NCBI GenBank assembly: GCA_020736575.1
Contig: JAGPYM010000056.1
Location: 1-64,000 of the forward strand
From: Thelonectria olida
Lineage: Eukaryota > Ascomycota > Sordariomycetes > Hypocreales > Nectriaceae
DNA: 64,000 nt
Direction: 5' to 3'
The notes beneath the pieces were generated by a model. That model was not told the DNA's origin. It was given only the letters and a program-made list of their open reading frames with translations, and ran no database searches. Positions 33,902-44,518 of the stretch are shown in pieces (position 1 is the first letter of the stretch; each line of letters starts with the position of its first letter). The position numbers were made by a program, and so were the translations under genes.

Positions 33902-35327
33902 TTACATGAATGTGCGACTCAACTTCCAATCCTCGTAAGTATCCGACGGATATCTCGAGCTCTCTATACCTGCCAGCGTTTCAATGGTCCGACTTCCAGC
34001 ACCTGTAATAGATCGGTCGACCTCCCTAAAGTCGTACACCGACGAATTCAGGTCGGCCACGACACGAGACCGAATCGCAAAGAGCAGCTGGTAAATCTCA
34101 TTCCCCTGCCATCTCGTCCCCCACAGCGCCGTGAATGCCGATACGATCAACCTCCCAAATGGAAAATATCCGACCACGTTCTCGTAGACATCCCCACTGC
34201 CGGTCTGGCGGTTTTCTCTGATCATTCTCTGATTCGCCGCCTGAATCTCCTGCTTAACCTTTAAAGCGGGAATGACCTCTCCAGCCGGATCGTTCGCTTG
34301 CACAGCCTCGAGCATCCATTTCAACCCCAGGTCCGCAAGCACCTCGTTTGGTTGGATCTCCCTGCTCGCCCAGTCCCACCTCGACAACAACCGCTCTAAC
34401 CACCCGCCGCCGAACGCGCGTAAGAACCGGAAGCGCTGCCGCCCAAGGTCGTAGTGTACGCCGGGGAACCATTTTTCGGTGATTCCGAAGTCATTCGGCC
34501 GCTCAGGGTGCGGCTTCCGCCTGGCGTGACAGGGTGGGAAGATGTACAGGCGCTCGTGCAGGCATATAGCATGGTAGACGAGCTCGACCGCCGTTGAAAC
34601 GTTCTGGTCGTGGAACTGAGGCCAATCCAGCCCTACGCCGCCTACGAAGTCTGGAATTCCTAGGCTGCCAACAGTATCAAAAGCACCTATGAATTTTATG
34701 GGCGGGATTAGCGGCGGATCACTCAGGCCTGCGTCACCGATCAGGGGCCAGCTGGCGTTTCGTCGAAAGGCCCGGGACTGGGCTGAATGTGGGTCATGGA
34801 TAGGATCGTCAGAGCGGTAGATTTTATAGACATGTTGGCAGAGTAAACTGGTCTGGTCCTCGTTGACATTGCCATCATCGTTCATCACGGGCTTGACAAT
34901 TCCGCAATTATTAATCATGCCCGCGACCGACCGAACTAGGAATGCGCCCCTAGAAAAGCCAAACATCCAGAGCTGGCGGTCGGGGTAACTGTAATTATCA
35001 ACGATGAACCGGTAGGCTGCTATACATTGCCCGGCGATGTCTTGCGCTGTTACGCCATTAAACACATAACTATATCATTTTAGGAATCATCGGCCAGCGC
35101 TGAAGGGTAAATTGAGGGTATACATACTCTAGGAACGTGCTTCCAAGTCCAACGCCGTGCATGTACCACGCAGAACCGTCCAAAACATGAATGTCTGTGT
35201 CTGTGGGATTGTCTATGTCGATTCCTACCATCTTCGCTAGGAGGTAGATGTTCGTTCTTGTGTTTGCCTCACGGCCGGCCCAGGTGCCATCGCAGAGAAC
35301 GATGAGTGGTTTGGGTTTGTTGGCCAT
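33902..35327 (-). CDS. DUF2235 (Tle1-like phospholipase) domain protein
   Basis: Exon 1 is 35128-35327 and exon 2 is 33902-35069. The 58-nt intron (GTATGT ... GATATAG) joins STFL to DYVFNGV in frame, giving 455 residues. The N-terminus LIVLCDGTW and the nucleophile elbow MFGFSRGAF (G-x-S-x-G) are characteristic of the DUF2235 alpha/beta-hydrolase fold. A later FDTVGSLG contributes the conserved Asp. Related bacterial proteins are type VI phospholipase effectors; fungal members are common and mostly uncharacterised. There is no signal peptide, so it is probably intracellular. The gene looks intact. Confidence 0.92.
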
Positions 35328-36092
35328 TGCACCAGGTGAGATGTAGGTACCGCGCTTCGGTGCTGTTTATGGGCTTGGGTGGGAAATGAGTAAGAGAGTT
35401 GTGATGAGAAAGTAGAAAAAATATGACGAGAGGTTAAGGGGCTGGCTTTTGTAGAATGGCGGTACGTATACGTGCAGTGAGAAGAAACAACTACCTCCAA
35501 CACACTGGCCCATCGCCCAACGGTGAGGGATGATTCTGACGCAGTGAATCAATGATTGTTGCACAATCAATGGCAATGCCCGCATCACCTCCGCATCATC
35601 TCTGCATCATAAGACTGCCTTTGAGTCACCGTTGAATTTCTGTGTCAGCTTATATATATCCTTAAATTTGCCGACAGCCAACCAGGCCTTAAGTACGAAC
35701 TTTGCCTGTGCGGCTAAGAATGCTTCTCTGGATGACTCCAACCGTTTCCACCCAGTCCGCAGGCACCAGTGTCACCTATTCCTCCAATAAATCTCACTCA
35801 CCCAGTCACCATGTTGACATGTGAAAACACGCGTATTATAGAGATGGACTATGGGTCGATGTAAGCCACAGAATGCTTTACCTTTTTCCTCGTCAACCCT
35901 TTCGTCAATGTGCCATTAAACTTTATCCTCTCATAAAGGATCAAATTCTGGCATGTGAAAGAGAGAAGCGGTACTTACGTAAACGACATATTACAATCTA
36001 GGAAAGGCTATGAGGGCCATTAAAGCTCTTGTTCTTTCAAGCTATTGGGGGCATCTATTAGTATCTTGTATCCTAATTGGCTTCTGACTGAT
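35328..36092. other. Spacer, no gene seen
   Basis: AT-rich on average, with short ORFs only. It contains the presumed promoter of the DUF2235 gene, which reads away from it. No repeat was recognised. Confidence 0.5.
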
Positions 36093-37278
36093 CTAGGGCT
36101 TGCTGTTGCCAGCCCTGACCTCCTGGAGCAATCGTGGGCGACGATCAAAGATCACTTTAATATTACCTGATGTAATCCTCTCTGCGGCCGCCAGAAACTG
36201 ATCACGTATAGTTGTCCAGTTGCTCGAGCCTCGTGATAAAAGACAAAGGAGATCAAACTCGCCTTGGTCGAATAATAACCAATAGAAAATTGGGTAAGAA
36301 GGGGAGCCGGGCAGTATTGCAGTTGCCAGTTTGATCGCTGCATGATGCTGTCGTTCGTTTTTTGTAGGACGTGATGGGGGTTCTGGAGCATCTCCAAGGC
36401 GGGCCTTTGCCGCTTCGAGCTCCATCTGTAAAGCCGCTGTAATATCGCCTTGCGATGGCTCAGCGCCAAGTGAGAGAAGAAGTGGTATCATCCTCTTCCA
36501 GATACCTGGGATCTGGCTGTATGAGGAAAAGCAGGACCAAAATGAGCAAGCCGGCTGGGAATGGAGGGATAGCGAATGCAACTGCAAAGGGACGTCCAGG
36601 ACCGATTCGTGTGAAGCTAACGGTGACATTGCCTTCCGTGAGGATGGTGCTGGAGTTCCTGATTATTCTTGAGCTCACCAAGGCGGCAGTCAATCCGAAT
36701 ATGTCTTCCAAGGCATTAGATGAATCGTTAAAAGCCCACGGCGGCGACCTCTTGGAATCTTGTGCTGACAATCCATATCCTCCAGATCTAGTTGTTAACT
36801 TATTAATTGTTTCAAACCAGCCACTGTTGCCGGAGTTCTCGGCTAGTAAATATAGATTTGCCGTTGCGGCTGTGGCTGTAAGGACGTTGCTAATTGTGGA
36901 AGCGTGATGAGGGGCACAAGATCCCTCTGCTGTCCGGACTCTGGCGTATGCATTGCCCGTGGTTGGTGATTTTGCAAGCTTCAGAACGACTTTTCTGTAT
37001 TCGAAGACGTTTCGGGTATCGACATCGCACTGCACCGAGTATGTGTATCTCTCAGGGACGTCGTATGGAGGAATGTTAGGGTCGTTGACTGCAACTGCCA
37101 ACCAGGCGTGGTAATTGAAATTCGACCCTAGCAGCACCGTGTTCTCCCCAATCTCGCCATAAGTACACCGGCCCTTTATCATCTCAACATCGCTAACGCC
37201 TAACACTGTCTTTTCCAAAACGCATTTGCCATCGTTGGAAGAGAGCTTGAACAGGGTATCGTCGTCGGTCCATTCCAT
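36093..37278 (-). pseudogene. C-terminal part of a fungal membrane protein, frameshifted
   Basis: Reading from 37278 gives an extracellular-type domain (TDDDTLFKLSSNDGKCVLEK, YHAWLAVAVNDPNIPPYDV) and a predicted membrane segment (FAVAFAIPPFPAGLLILVLLFL). The frame then breaks near 36530. The continuation SQIPGIWKRMIPLLLSLGAE runs to a stop at 36093. Fungal proteins of this type are much longer with several N-terminal membrane helices, which are absent; upstream of 37278 the sequence changes to unrelated DNA. It is most likely a truncated gene. The role is unknown. Confidence 0.55.
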
Positions 37279-37441
37279 GTGTGCACGAGCAAATCAAGCC
37301 CAGCAAGAGGAGCTTGCAGATATGGAACCAGCAGAACAGCCGCTTGTTGAACTTGGCGTTGAAGACGAAAATGGAAATGACATTGAGGGAATAAGTGATG
37401 ACGAGGAGGACGCTGGCACATCTGATGGGGAGCTTGAGTAG
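37277..37441 (+). other. Acidic open reading fragment
   Basis: A plus-strand frame ends in a strongly acidic tail (EDENGNDIEGISDDEEDAG) before a stop at 37439-37441. No start or domain is visible. It may be the tail of a transposase or a host gene whose body is gone. Confidence 0.25.
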
Positions 37442-37544
37442 TCAATCTCTCCTCTTTTTAGGTCGAGAGGCAAAGGTCATGGGGATCTTCGTGCCCCTAA
37501 AACGTGTTGAGTGGGCCGGGGGGATTCCTTCGCCGGCATAATCC

Positions 37545-38985
37545 TCAAATTGTTGTGTTCGAGCTTGTTCGATACATTCTGGTGTGACTGCCGACTGCAG
37601 GTTTATCTGCTGAGGTCAGTATTTCGCTGGGTGAAAATTTGGCCGGGATTCTTACGAACTCTGTTAAAAGACTTGCGTCATTCCCACGTTCGATCTCGTG
37701 CCCTTGGTCTGCCTCACGCTCATCCCCTTCCTCGTCGGAGACGCTGTCGAAAACTAGATCGTCAACGGGATCCTCCAGATGGCTCAGATCTGCTGCATCC
37801 ACCTTCACAACAATGTTGTCGATGATTGTGCTACCCTCATCGACCGCCGGGTTCGAGTAGGAGGAAGCTGGAACTGCGTTTTCCTGCTTGGCTTGTCTCC
37901 CATTCTTCGCACCCTTCTCTTTCTTGATCTGACTCTCTTGCTTGATACGCTTCTTCGCCTCTGGGCTTGAGTCCTCCTGTTTGACCTTCCTTTTTTTGTC
38001 TTTCCTGACAGGCGTTAAGTATTCGTCTGGCCTTAGCGGGGTGATTGGCTCCTGCTTGTCAACCACATCGGTCGATGTCAGGACAACGAGCACCTTTACC
38101 TGCCCTGATTGGTTGTTCGAAAAGTGTCCAGAAGCGAGCATGCTTGACGGCGTCGTATACTTATCGGTGTTGGGAACGGTGACGATTTTCTTGCCAGAAA
38201 AGGACGAAGCATAAGAAAGATTCCACAGCTCTTTGTTGGTTGGATCGATGGTGCTTGGGAGTGGACGCAGGTGCTCAAATAAGACCTGAGTGAATGAAGG
38301 CCACGTAAGGAGATCGGCCGCGCTAAACTTGATCACTGTATCCTTTAGAGGCAGCACCGTCTCTGGGACCTCTATCGCAAGGCCGTTGAAGTACCTGGTC
38401 TCCAAGCTCACGAGCAGGAGACTGATGTGGATCCATTGGTAGCCAGTGCGCTGCCTCTTAGGCTTTCTGGTGCTGCCTTTGGTGTTCTGAATGGCCTGAC
38501 TGGCCGCTGATGCGATCGCCATGAATTGCGGATAGGGAGTATCGCTTGCCGGCTTGGAGGGATATAGGCGTGCCCGTGTATTCGCAGTCACTCCATTAGA
38601 GACAGGCACTGTGTTGGGCAGTAGTTGCGCGTACCCAATACCGGAAGACGATACTGGTTTTGGTCTGTCACGCATAAGCTGACTTGCTGGACTGACTGGC
38701 TGTGGCGGAGAGTCTTCCACCTCAACCACCTCATCATAGGGGCCTGGAAGGGCTGGAGTTCTAGACCCGGTCCGACCTTGGGATTGAAAGGGGTTGGCTA
38801 AACCGCAACGGCCACAATAGTTTTCGCCAGCGTATATCGTGGTAAAGAGATCATGATGTTTCTTCCCGGCCTTGACGCAGTAGACATACTCAGGGGGATG
38901 TCTGGGGGTTCCATTCTGTTTAAGGAGAGACCTTGAGCCAAGAGAAGCAAAGAATGAACCAAATTGACGTTGGAAACGAGATTTT
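37545..38985 (-). CDS. Unknown basic/acidic protein with a CxxC motif, 5' end incomplete
   Basis: The frame is open from about 38985 to the stop at 37545, about 480 codons, without an ATG near its 5' end. The N-terminal part (EYVYCVKAGKKHHDLFTTIY and then CGRCG) has spaced cysteines that could bind zinc. It is followed by a Ser/Pro-rich linker, a folded-looking middle (YFNGLAIEVPETVLPLKDTV), and Lys/Glu-rich blocks (PEAKKRIKQESQIKKEKG) typical of nuclear proteins. The start is probably in an upstream exon I could not place. No family name can be given. Confidence 0.55.
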
Positions 38986-39584
38986 AATGTTTACAAAACA
39001 TAACATTGTTGCCCTTTGCTACGGTGAATGATGATCACTAGACTCTCTTGAGCGTGAGATCGCCACGCTAGTCCTCTGCTGGCCCGACTCGGGGAACACT
39101 GCGCTGAGCCGCTGCTGGCTTACCAAGCTGTGTGCTCACACATAGATGGTTGACACCCGGTGTGAAGAATCCTTGAGCAAAAAAATGCCAGTTTCTCAAA
39201 TGGGGATCGCAATTTGAGTCTCTGAATGAGAATTTGAGGCTATTGTGAAGGGGACGCTGGCATATATATACGTCCACAGCGCCGTCAAGTTTGGAGGTTG
39301 AGGCCACTTTGAAGGTTGGATAAGTAGTTTACCTCCGGCACAGCGGCCATTTCGACTTACAACCATAGCAAATGAAAATCAGGTTGATTACAATACCTTA
39401 TAGTTCGCTAATGATTGCTTGGAAAGAACTAAATAGCTTGGACCGTATTGTGTAGATCGAGGTTCTACAACATCACTGGGGCACGTTGCTACTTCGCAGC
39501 ATTCAAACAGCAGGTTGGTTGGGCTGGACGGATACGAATCGCGCGGGCCCGCAGCTGGTCCGCAGTACATGCTGACTACTTATG

Positions 39585-39593
39585 CTTAAGTAC
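39585..39593 (+). repeat. 9-bp target-site duplication, left
   Basis: CTTAAGTAC, repeated exactly at 40262-40270. Confidence 0.9.
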
Positions 39594-40261
39594 GGGAGCC
39601 CATAGGTTCGCGGTACCCGCGAATTTAAAATTTCAGGGTACCGCGAAAATGACTAAGCACAAGTTTCGCGCCTAAGGATACTCTATTGCAATATAATCTC
39701 AACGCGCATATTGATTTGATACATTAGTAGAGTTGCAAAACGCACTTGACGGTAATTTGATTTATTTTTCGATATCGGCCTAAGTCTCAACCGTGATATC
39801 AGTAGCAGAATATTGCCCAGCGATAGCCATCTAACTTAGGGGACAGCAGCCTGTACCCTTGCTGCTTGTACTAGCCCAATTTTGGAACTTGCAATGAGTA
39901 ATCTATATGTGCGGGGTGCTAGTTTTTGATGGGGTTAGCTGCTTTTCAAGAGGTAAAATCGCAGTACTACGCTGTAGAGTATTGGTTAAAGAGATGCTAG
40001 AAATGTCCTGCTTAAAAATAGAAATTATGGCAAAGTGTACCCGAAGAAGCAAAAAGAAGTGACGAGTGAAAAAGGAGCATGACGTCTTATATCGGATTGA
40101 TGCACTTGAACAGCAGTGGCCATCCAAGCAGGCTCATCAGGCGAAAGCAGTGTGAAAAATGAGAAATCGCTTGCAACTTAGCTCTTATACACTGTGCTTA
40201 GTCATTTTCGCGGTACCCGCGAAATTTTAAATTCGCGGGTACCGTGAGCCTATGGGCTCCC
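39594..40261. mobile_element. Non-autonomous MULE-type element (MITE), 668 bp
   Basis: Long terminal inverted repeats of about 68 bp begin GGGAGCCCATAGG on each side (39594-39661 and 40194-40261) with few mismatches and one gap. Each TIR itself holds a KpnI-type palindrome, CGCGGTACCCGCG-like. The element is bounded by a perfect 9-bp duplication, the length made by Mutator-like transposases. The interior has no coding capacity. A full-length MULE transposase is not present in the window. Confidence 0.92.
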
Positions 40262-40270
40262 CTTAAGTAC
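40262..40270 (+). repeat. 9-bp target-site duplication, right
   Basis: CTTAAGTAC, identical to 39585-39593. Confidence 0.9.
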
Positions 40271-40370
40271 CTGGATTAGTAAGGTGTGGGGTCATTTCTG
40301 GCCTAATAGTGGGGGATGGGCACTAAAGACAGCTGACAGGGAGTTTTGCAACAGTGTGCCCTATAGGCCT

Positions 40371-40434
40371 CGTTCACCACCATCGAGGCTGTTCGCCTTC
40401 TGCTCCGGGCGAACAGCCTCGATGGTGGTGAACG
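40371..40434. repeat. 27-bp perfect inverted repeat with 10-base loop
   Basis: 40371-40397 is the exact inverse of 40408-40434. The right arm is LINE ORF2 coding sequence (RTASMVVN), so the left arm is a flipped copy of it at the truncation point. Confidence 0.95.
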
Positions 40435-42307
40435 GGCACACGTCTGAACAGCGGGAGCTGCCCCAAGCAGGTCTCCCTCAGGGATCGCCGCTGTCACCGG
40501 TCTCGTTCCTCTTCTTCAACGCAGATTTGGTGCAGAGAAGAATTAAGGCGGAAGGTGGCTCAATTGCATTCGTGGACGACTACTCGGCCTGGGTGACCGG
40601 CCCGACCGCGGAGGCGAACCGGACAGGTATTCAGTCGATCATTAACGAAGCGCTCGAGTGGGAGAGACGCAGCGGCGCAACGTTTCAAGCGGACAAGACG
40701 ACAGTCATCCACTTCACGCGAGTCACCGCGCGCAACAGTGACATGCCGTTTTTGATCAAAGGGAACAAGGTCAAACCTAGAAACAGCGCAAAAATTTTGG
40801 GAGTGGTTATGGACGTAGGCCTGCGGTACCAGGAGCACATGGCTAGAGCTGCCGCCAAGGGGCTCACCGCCGCCATGTGTCTGAGAAGGTTGAAAATGCT
40901 GTCACCGAGGGTGGCGAGACAGCTTTTCGTAGCGACAGTCGCACCGGCGATGGACTATGCCTCCAACGTCTGGACGCACGCTCGCCGCGCAAGAGAAGCT
41001 GCCTGGCTGAACTAAGCCCAGTTAGTGGGAGCGCAGGCAATTACAGGAGCGTTCCGTACTGTCACAACGGCGGTGGCCGAGGCAGAAGCCAGTATCCAGA
41101 CGGTAGAGGAACGACACAGACAAGCCGCAACAAGATTCTGCGTAAATCTTCGGACCCTTCCGAAGACACACCCGCTGGCAGCTTTGAAGAACAAGGCAAG
41201 CAAGCGATTCATATCACCAATGCAGAAGATTGTCTCGGCGGTGGAAAGGGTCCACACGGATCGAATGGAGGTTATCCACGAGTATGCGTTGCCGCCATGG
41301 ACCAGCCGCATCCCAGTGGTGAGCGAGGACGACTTAGCGAAGGCGGCCCAGGCACCAAACGACATCGAGGGCATCATTATAGCGACATCTAGCTCGCAGA
41401 AGGGCGGCATAGTGGGAATGGCAAGCGTCGTGTGCGACGCGACTCGCAACAGCGCAGGCGAGGTGGTTGCCAGCTATTCGGTCACTCTGGGGCCCGGAGT
41501 CGAGCAGAATCCGTACACAGCGGAACTAGCAGCAATAGCGATGGCGCTGGAGTGCACGCCGCCTAGGCTTCCTTTTCGGGACGTAACGGTCATGACGAGC
41601 AACCGCTCGGCCGTGGAAGTGATCAGGAGGCCTCGGCAGCAATCCGGTCAATGCACTATCCGTCAGATATACGACCGCACCAAGTGCCTTCGGAAAAGAG
41701 GCTGTTCTGTTAGAGTCATGTGGGTGCCGGCTAAGGCCGAAGGTTTGCATTGGGACCGATGGCCAAGGCAGCAGCGCAGAGAGCTACCAAAGCAGAGTGC
41801 ATGGTAGAGACACCGTCGTACCAAGAAAGGTCTACAACTCTTCGACTGGCGCTCCTCCAACAACGGCAGTGTGGGCGACTTCCGGAAGGGGTTGGACAGT
41901 ACTCAAAGCGCATCGACAAGGCGCTGCCGGGCAAGCACACCCGTGCACTATACGACTCGCTAAAAAGAAAAGAATCGGACGTGATAGCCCAGCTTCGGAC
42001 CGGGATGATGCGACTGAACAGTTATCTTCACAGGATAGGGGCAGCGGAATCGGATATATGCGATTGTGGACAAGCAGCAGAGACGATTGAGCACTTCCTC
42101 TTCCGATGCAAAAAGTGGACAATGCAACGGGAAGTCATGTTTAAATGCTCACGAACAAAGATTGGGAATTTGTCATTCTTCTTGGGAGGAAAAGCTGCGT
42201 CGGACGACGAAAAGTGGAAGCCAAACATGCAGGCTGTGCGTGCGGCAATCAAATTTGCTATCGCGACAAACAGGCTCGATGCGGACCAGCGGCCATCGGC
42301 AAACTAA
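40408..42307 (+). pseudogene. LINE ORF2 C-terminal part (RT end, RNase H, zinc motif), broken
   Basis: Order: LPQAGLPQGSPLSPVSF (RT), AFVDDYSAWVTG (the catalytic x-DD), then KILGVVMDVGLRYQEH and YASNVWTHARR. An in-frame TAA follows at 41013-41015. The RNase H-like region (PYTAELAAIAMALE) and a frameshift near 41745 come next. The end has the CCHC-like motif CDCGQAAETIEHFLFRC. The endonuclease and first RT motifs are missing. Several lesions mean it is inactive and older than the copy at 53-62 kb. Confidence 0.9.
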
Positions 42308-42579
42308 CCTCTAGCGTGCGACTATACTAACGAAAAGCAGCCTCGATTTTGGCGGACCGTGCTTCAGCTGCCGAGGATAGGATGCTGAACACTTGCAGAA
42401 TTTGGCCTTCAAGCAGGCCTGTCATGGAACAAGCAGCGACGAGGTTGAGCAGCAAGCGATGAGACGACGATCCGTGGGCCTTGGGGTGTCAGGAACCAAA
42501 TGTGCTGAAATGTGAACTAGATTGTGTCAAGGCCCTATAGGGACTTCCCTCCGGGCGAAATAAAATCCAATCCAATCCA

Positions 42580-44092
42580 GTCAGTGAGTGTACAAAGTGG
42601 GAAGGGCTGAGAGGGATATTAGCATACTATTAGTGGTCCAAAACTTACTCCAAGCTCTTATTGTATCTAGAGTTTTACATTTTATGTAATTATTGGCCTT
42701 CACTATCTCGGCTTCAGGACATATATTGTGGTTTAAAGGCTCATGACCGAATAGTTGGCTGTAGCTATATACCACGAGGATCAAGCAATAGAATCAACTG
42801 TTGTGGTCTCATTATCTACTGCATTGATAAAAACGGTTGCCTAGTCGTCGATGCGATAACAGTAACCGAGCCAAGTGCGGCAGATTTCGAAGCACAGGCA
42901 ATGTGCCCGAACGGGAAATGGACCAAGTCGCTCGAACCTGGCACTGTCGTCAGGAGTGGATTAAGCTATACGTTATAGCATATCGTTTGCGCCTTTCATT
43001 CAGTCAGGATTTCCTCTTTCACAAGGCAGATAGAGTCGGAGTTTGGATGCCATCTAATTTTAGTTTATACGACTTTCATGCCTACTGCTAAGCAGTGTCC
43101 GTATTCCGACACTTGCTATGCGTAAGGAGCTGCTTTTGATTACTCCTAACGCCGCATTATCAATTTCAACTCTCCTATTATACTATTTTTTGGCACGAAT
43201 CCAGGAGTTTAGAATAAAAGAGCTCTGTATCTGTTTTTGGTAAATGTCTCGTTTGATGATTTTCGTCCGAAGACTGGGGGCCTAAGCGTGGCAACAAGCG
43301 ACTACCGCTGACCGTAAAGAATCGGATCGCACTGGCATTATTGACACAAGAGTGTCGAGACGAAAACGTCGAACTCATGGTCTACCTGGTGAGTTTGGCA
43401 CCATGGCCAAGTTCTTCCATCTGTTACATTGCATGAAACGGGTGGGTTGCCACATGAAAGTGTTTTAGCATGTGATGTGCTGTAAAATTTAGAAATAATT
43501 TCTCCCTTTCTACTACCTCTAGCGCAGTCCCTTTGTGCCATTCGTACGTTGTGTCTTCAAAGATGAAATTATACCGTCGTGATCGGCCTCTGTTGACTTG
43601 CTTCTAACCGGTGCTACGTTCTTACTCTCTCCGTGGATATGATGATGGGGTTAACTCTCTTCATTTGATCTCTAAGCTGGTGTTAAGCTATCGAACATGT
43701 TCATGAGGCGACATTCTAGCACCTGAGGTTACTGAGATGATTGAACCGGGGTGAGTTAGTATGATGGGTGTGTTCTCGAGGGTTCTAGCGCATACTCGTG
43801 AAAAAGAGATCGTAATAATTGCCCAAATTCTTACTATTAACTGTAGCAGCTTGACTTGAGTGCATGTATTCCATCGCGATTTGTTTTATCGTGAAGGATT
43901 GTGTGCAGAGTATCTAACATTGCAGTTTTTCATACTAAATCCATGATCAAATGAGGGATTGCCTCGCTCATGTAGAGCAGAATTGAATACCACACTTTTT
44001 CTTCCTCCACCTTGACCAGTATATTGCCAAAGCAGTTTCCTCCTAAGCCGTCCCAGGGATCAGAATTGCGAGTTGATCCAGTCGCTGGCTTT
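42580..44092. other. Spacer with one repeat and a possible exon remnant
   Basis: At about 43279-43389 a plus-strand stretch reads KRGNKRLPLTVKNRIALALL and then ECRDENVELMVYL followed by a GTGAGT donor, so it may be an exon of a lost gene. The dispersed repeat copy lies at 43518-43640. Nothing else was recognised. Confidence 0.35.
43518..43640 (+). repeat. Dispersed repeat, copy 2
   Basis: Matches 33036-33162 in the same orientation, from CTCTAGCGCAG to CTCCGTGGATAT. The flanks differ, so the unit ends are close to these positions. Confidence 0.75.
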
Positions 44093-44518
44093 CTAGTACC
44101 CGTTATTGCCGCCATTCTTGTTGTCCTTGTCGCCATGTCCATACTTGTTGTCCTCGCCATTATTTCCGTGTTTATTGCCCTTGTTGACCTCGTGGTAACC
44201 GTGGCCATCATGTCCGTGCTTGTTGGCCTTATTCTTCACATGCTTGTAGTCATCGCCCTTCTTCTTTTCCCCATCATCACTATTGCTGTCATAGCTACCA
44301 TGATAGTCCTTCCAAGAAGGAGGGTAACCTGGGCACCCTTCCTTAGGAACATCGTAGGACTTGTACTCGACTGCATTGTTGGTCCACATGGGGTCAAGGG
44401 GAGCGGTGGGGCCAGGGGTAGCGGCAGGATCAGGGGTAGCGGCAGGATCAGGGATAGCGACGGGAGCAGCCATAATACCCGGCAGGGCAGCAAGGAAAAC
44501 GATGACGGACAGCTTCAT
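44093..44518 (-). CDS. Small secreted His/Gly/Asn-rich protein
   Basis: The ATG at 44518 opens 141 codons. The first 19-20 residues (MKLSVIVFLAALPGIMAAPV) form a clear signal peptide with a likely cut after AA or MAA. Next come a Pro/Ala/Asp repeat (IPDPAATPDPAATPGPTAP), a short core with one Cys and aromatic residues (YDVPKEGCPGYPPSWKDY), and a low-complexity tail of His-Gly-Asn-Lys-Asp units (HGHDGHGYHE, NKHGNNGEDNKYGHG). A TTAAAA-type promoter motif lies about 180 bases upstream. An upstream ATG at 44551 would hide the signal peptide. It could be a metal-binding or wall-associated protein or an effector; only secretion is well supported. Confidence 0.75.
   Translation of the reverse strand: MKLSVIVFLAALPGIMAAPVAIPDPAATPDPAATPGPTAPLDPMWTNNAVEYKSYDVPKEGCPGYPPSWKDYHGSYDSNSDDGEKKKGDDYKHVKNKANKHGHDGHGYHEVNKGNKHGNNGEDNKYGHGDKDNKNGGNNGY

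Larger units (their letters stand above)
40371..42579 (+). mobile_element. Tad-like LINE copy, 5'-truncated with inverted 5' end
   Basis: From 40408 the coding matches LINE ORF2 from RT motif 5 onward. It ends at the stop near 42307, followed by a ~240-base 3' UTR, CCGGGCGAAATAAA and three ATCCA units (42565-42579). The 5' end is an inverted duplicate of the first 27 bases. It sits about 100 bases right of the MULE element. Confidence 0.88.

Noticed and set aside
40303..40497. Minus ORF with RTASMVVNE-like sequence
   Set aside because: Explained by the inverted duplicate of LINE coding sequence at 40371-40397, not a separate gene.
43930..44211. Thr/Met-rich minus ORF
   Set aside because: Frame shadow of the low-complexity tail of the secreted protein gene.
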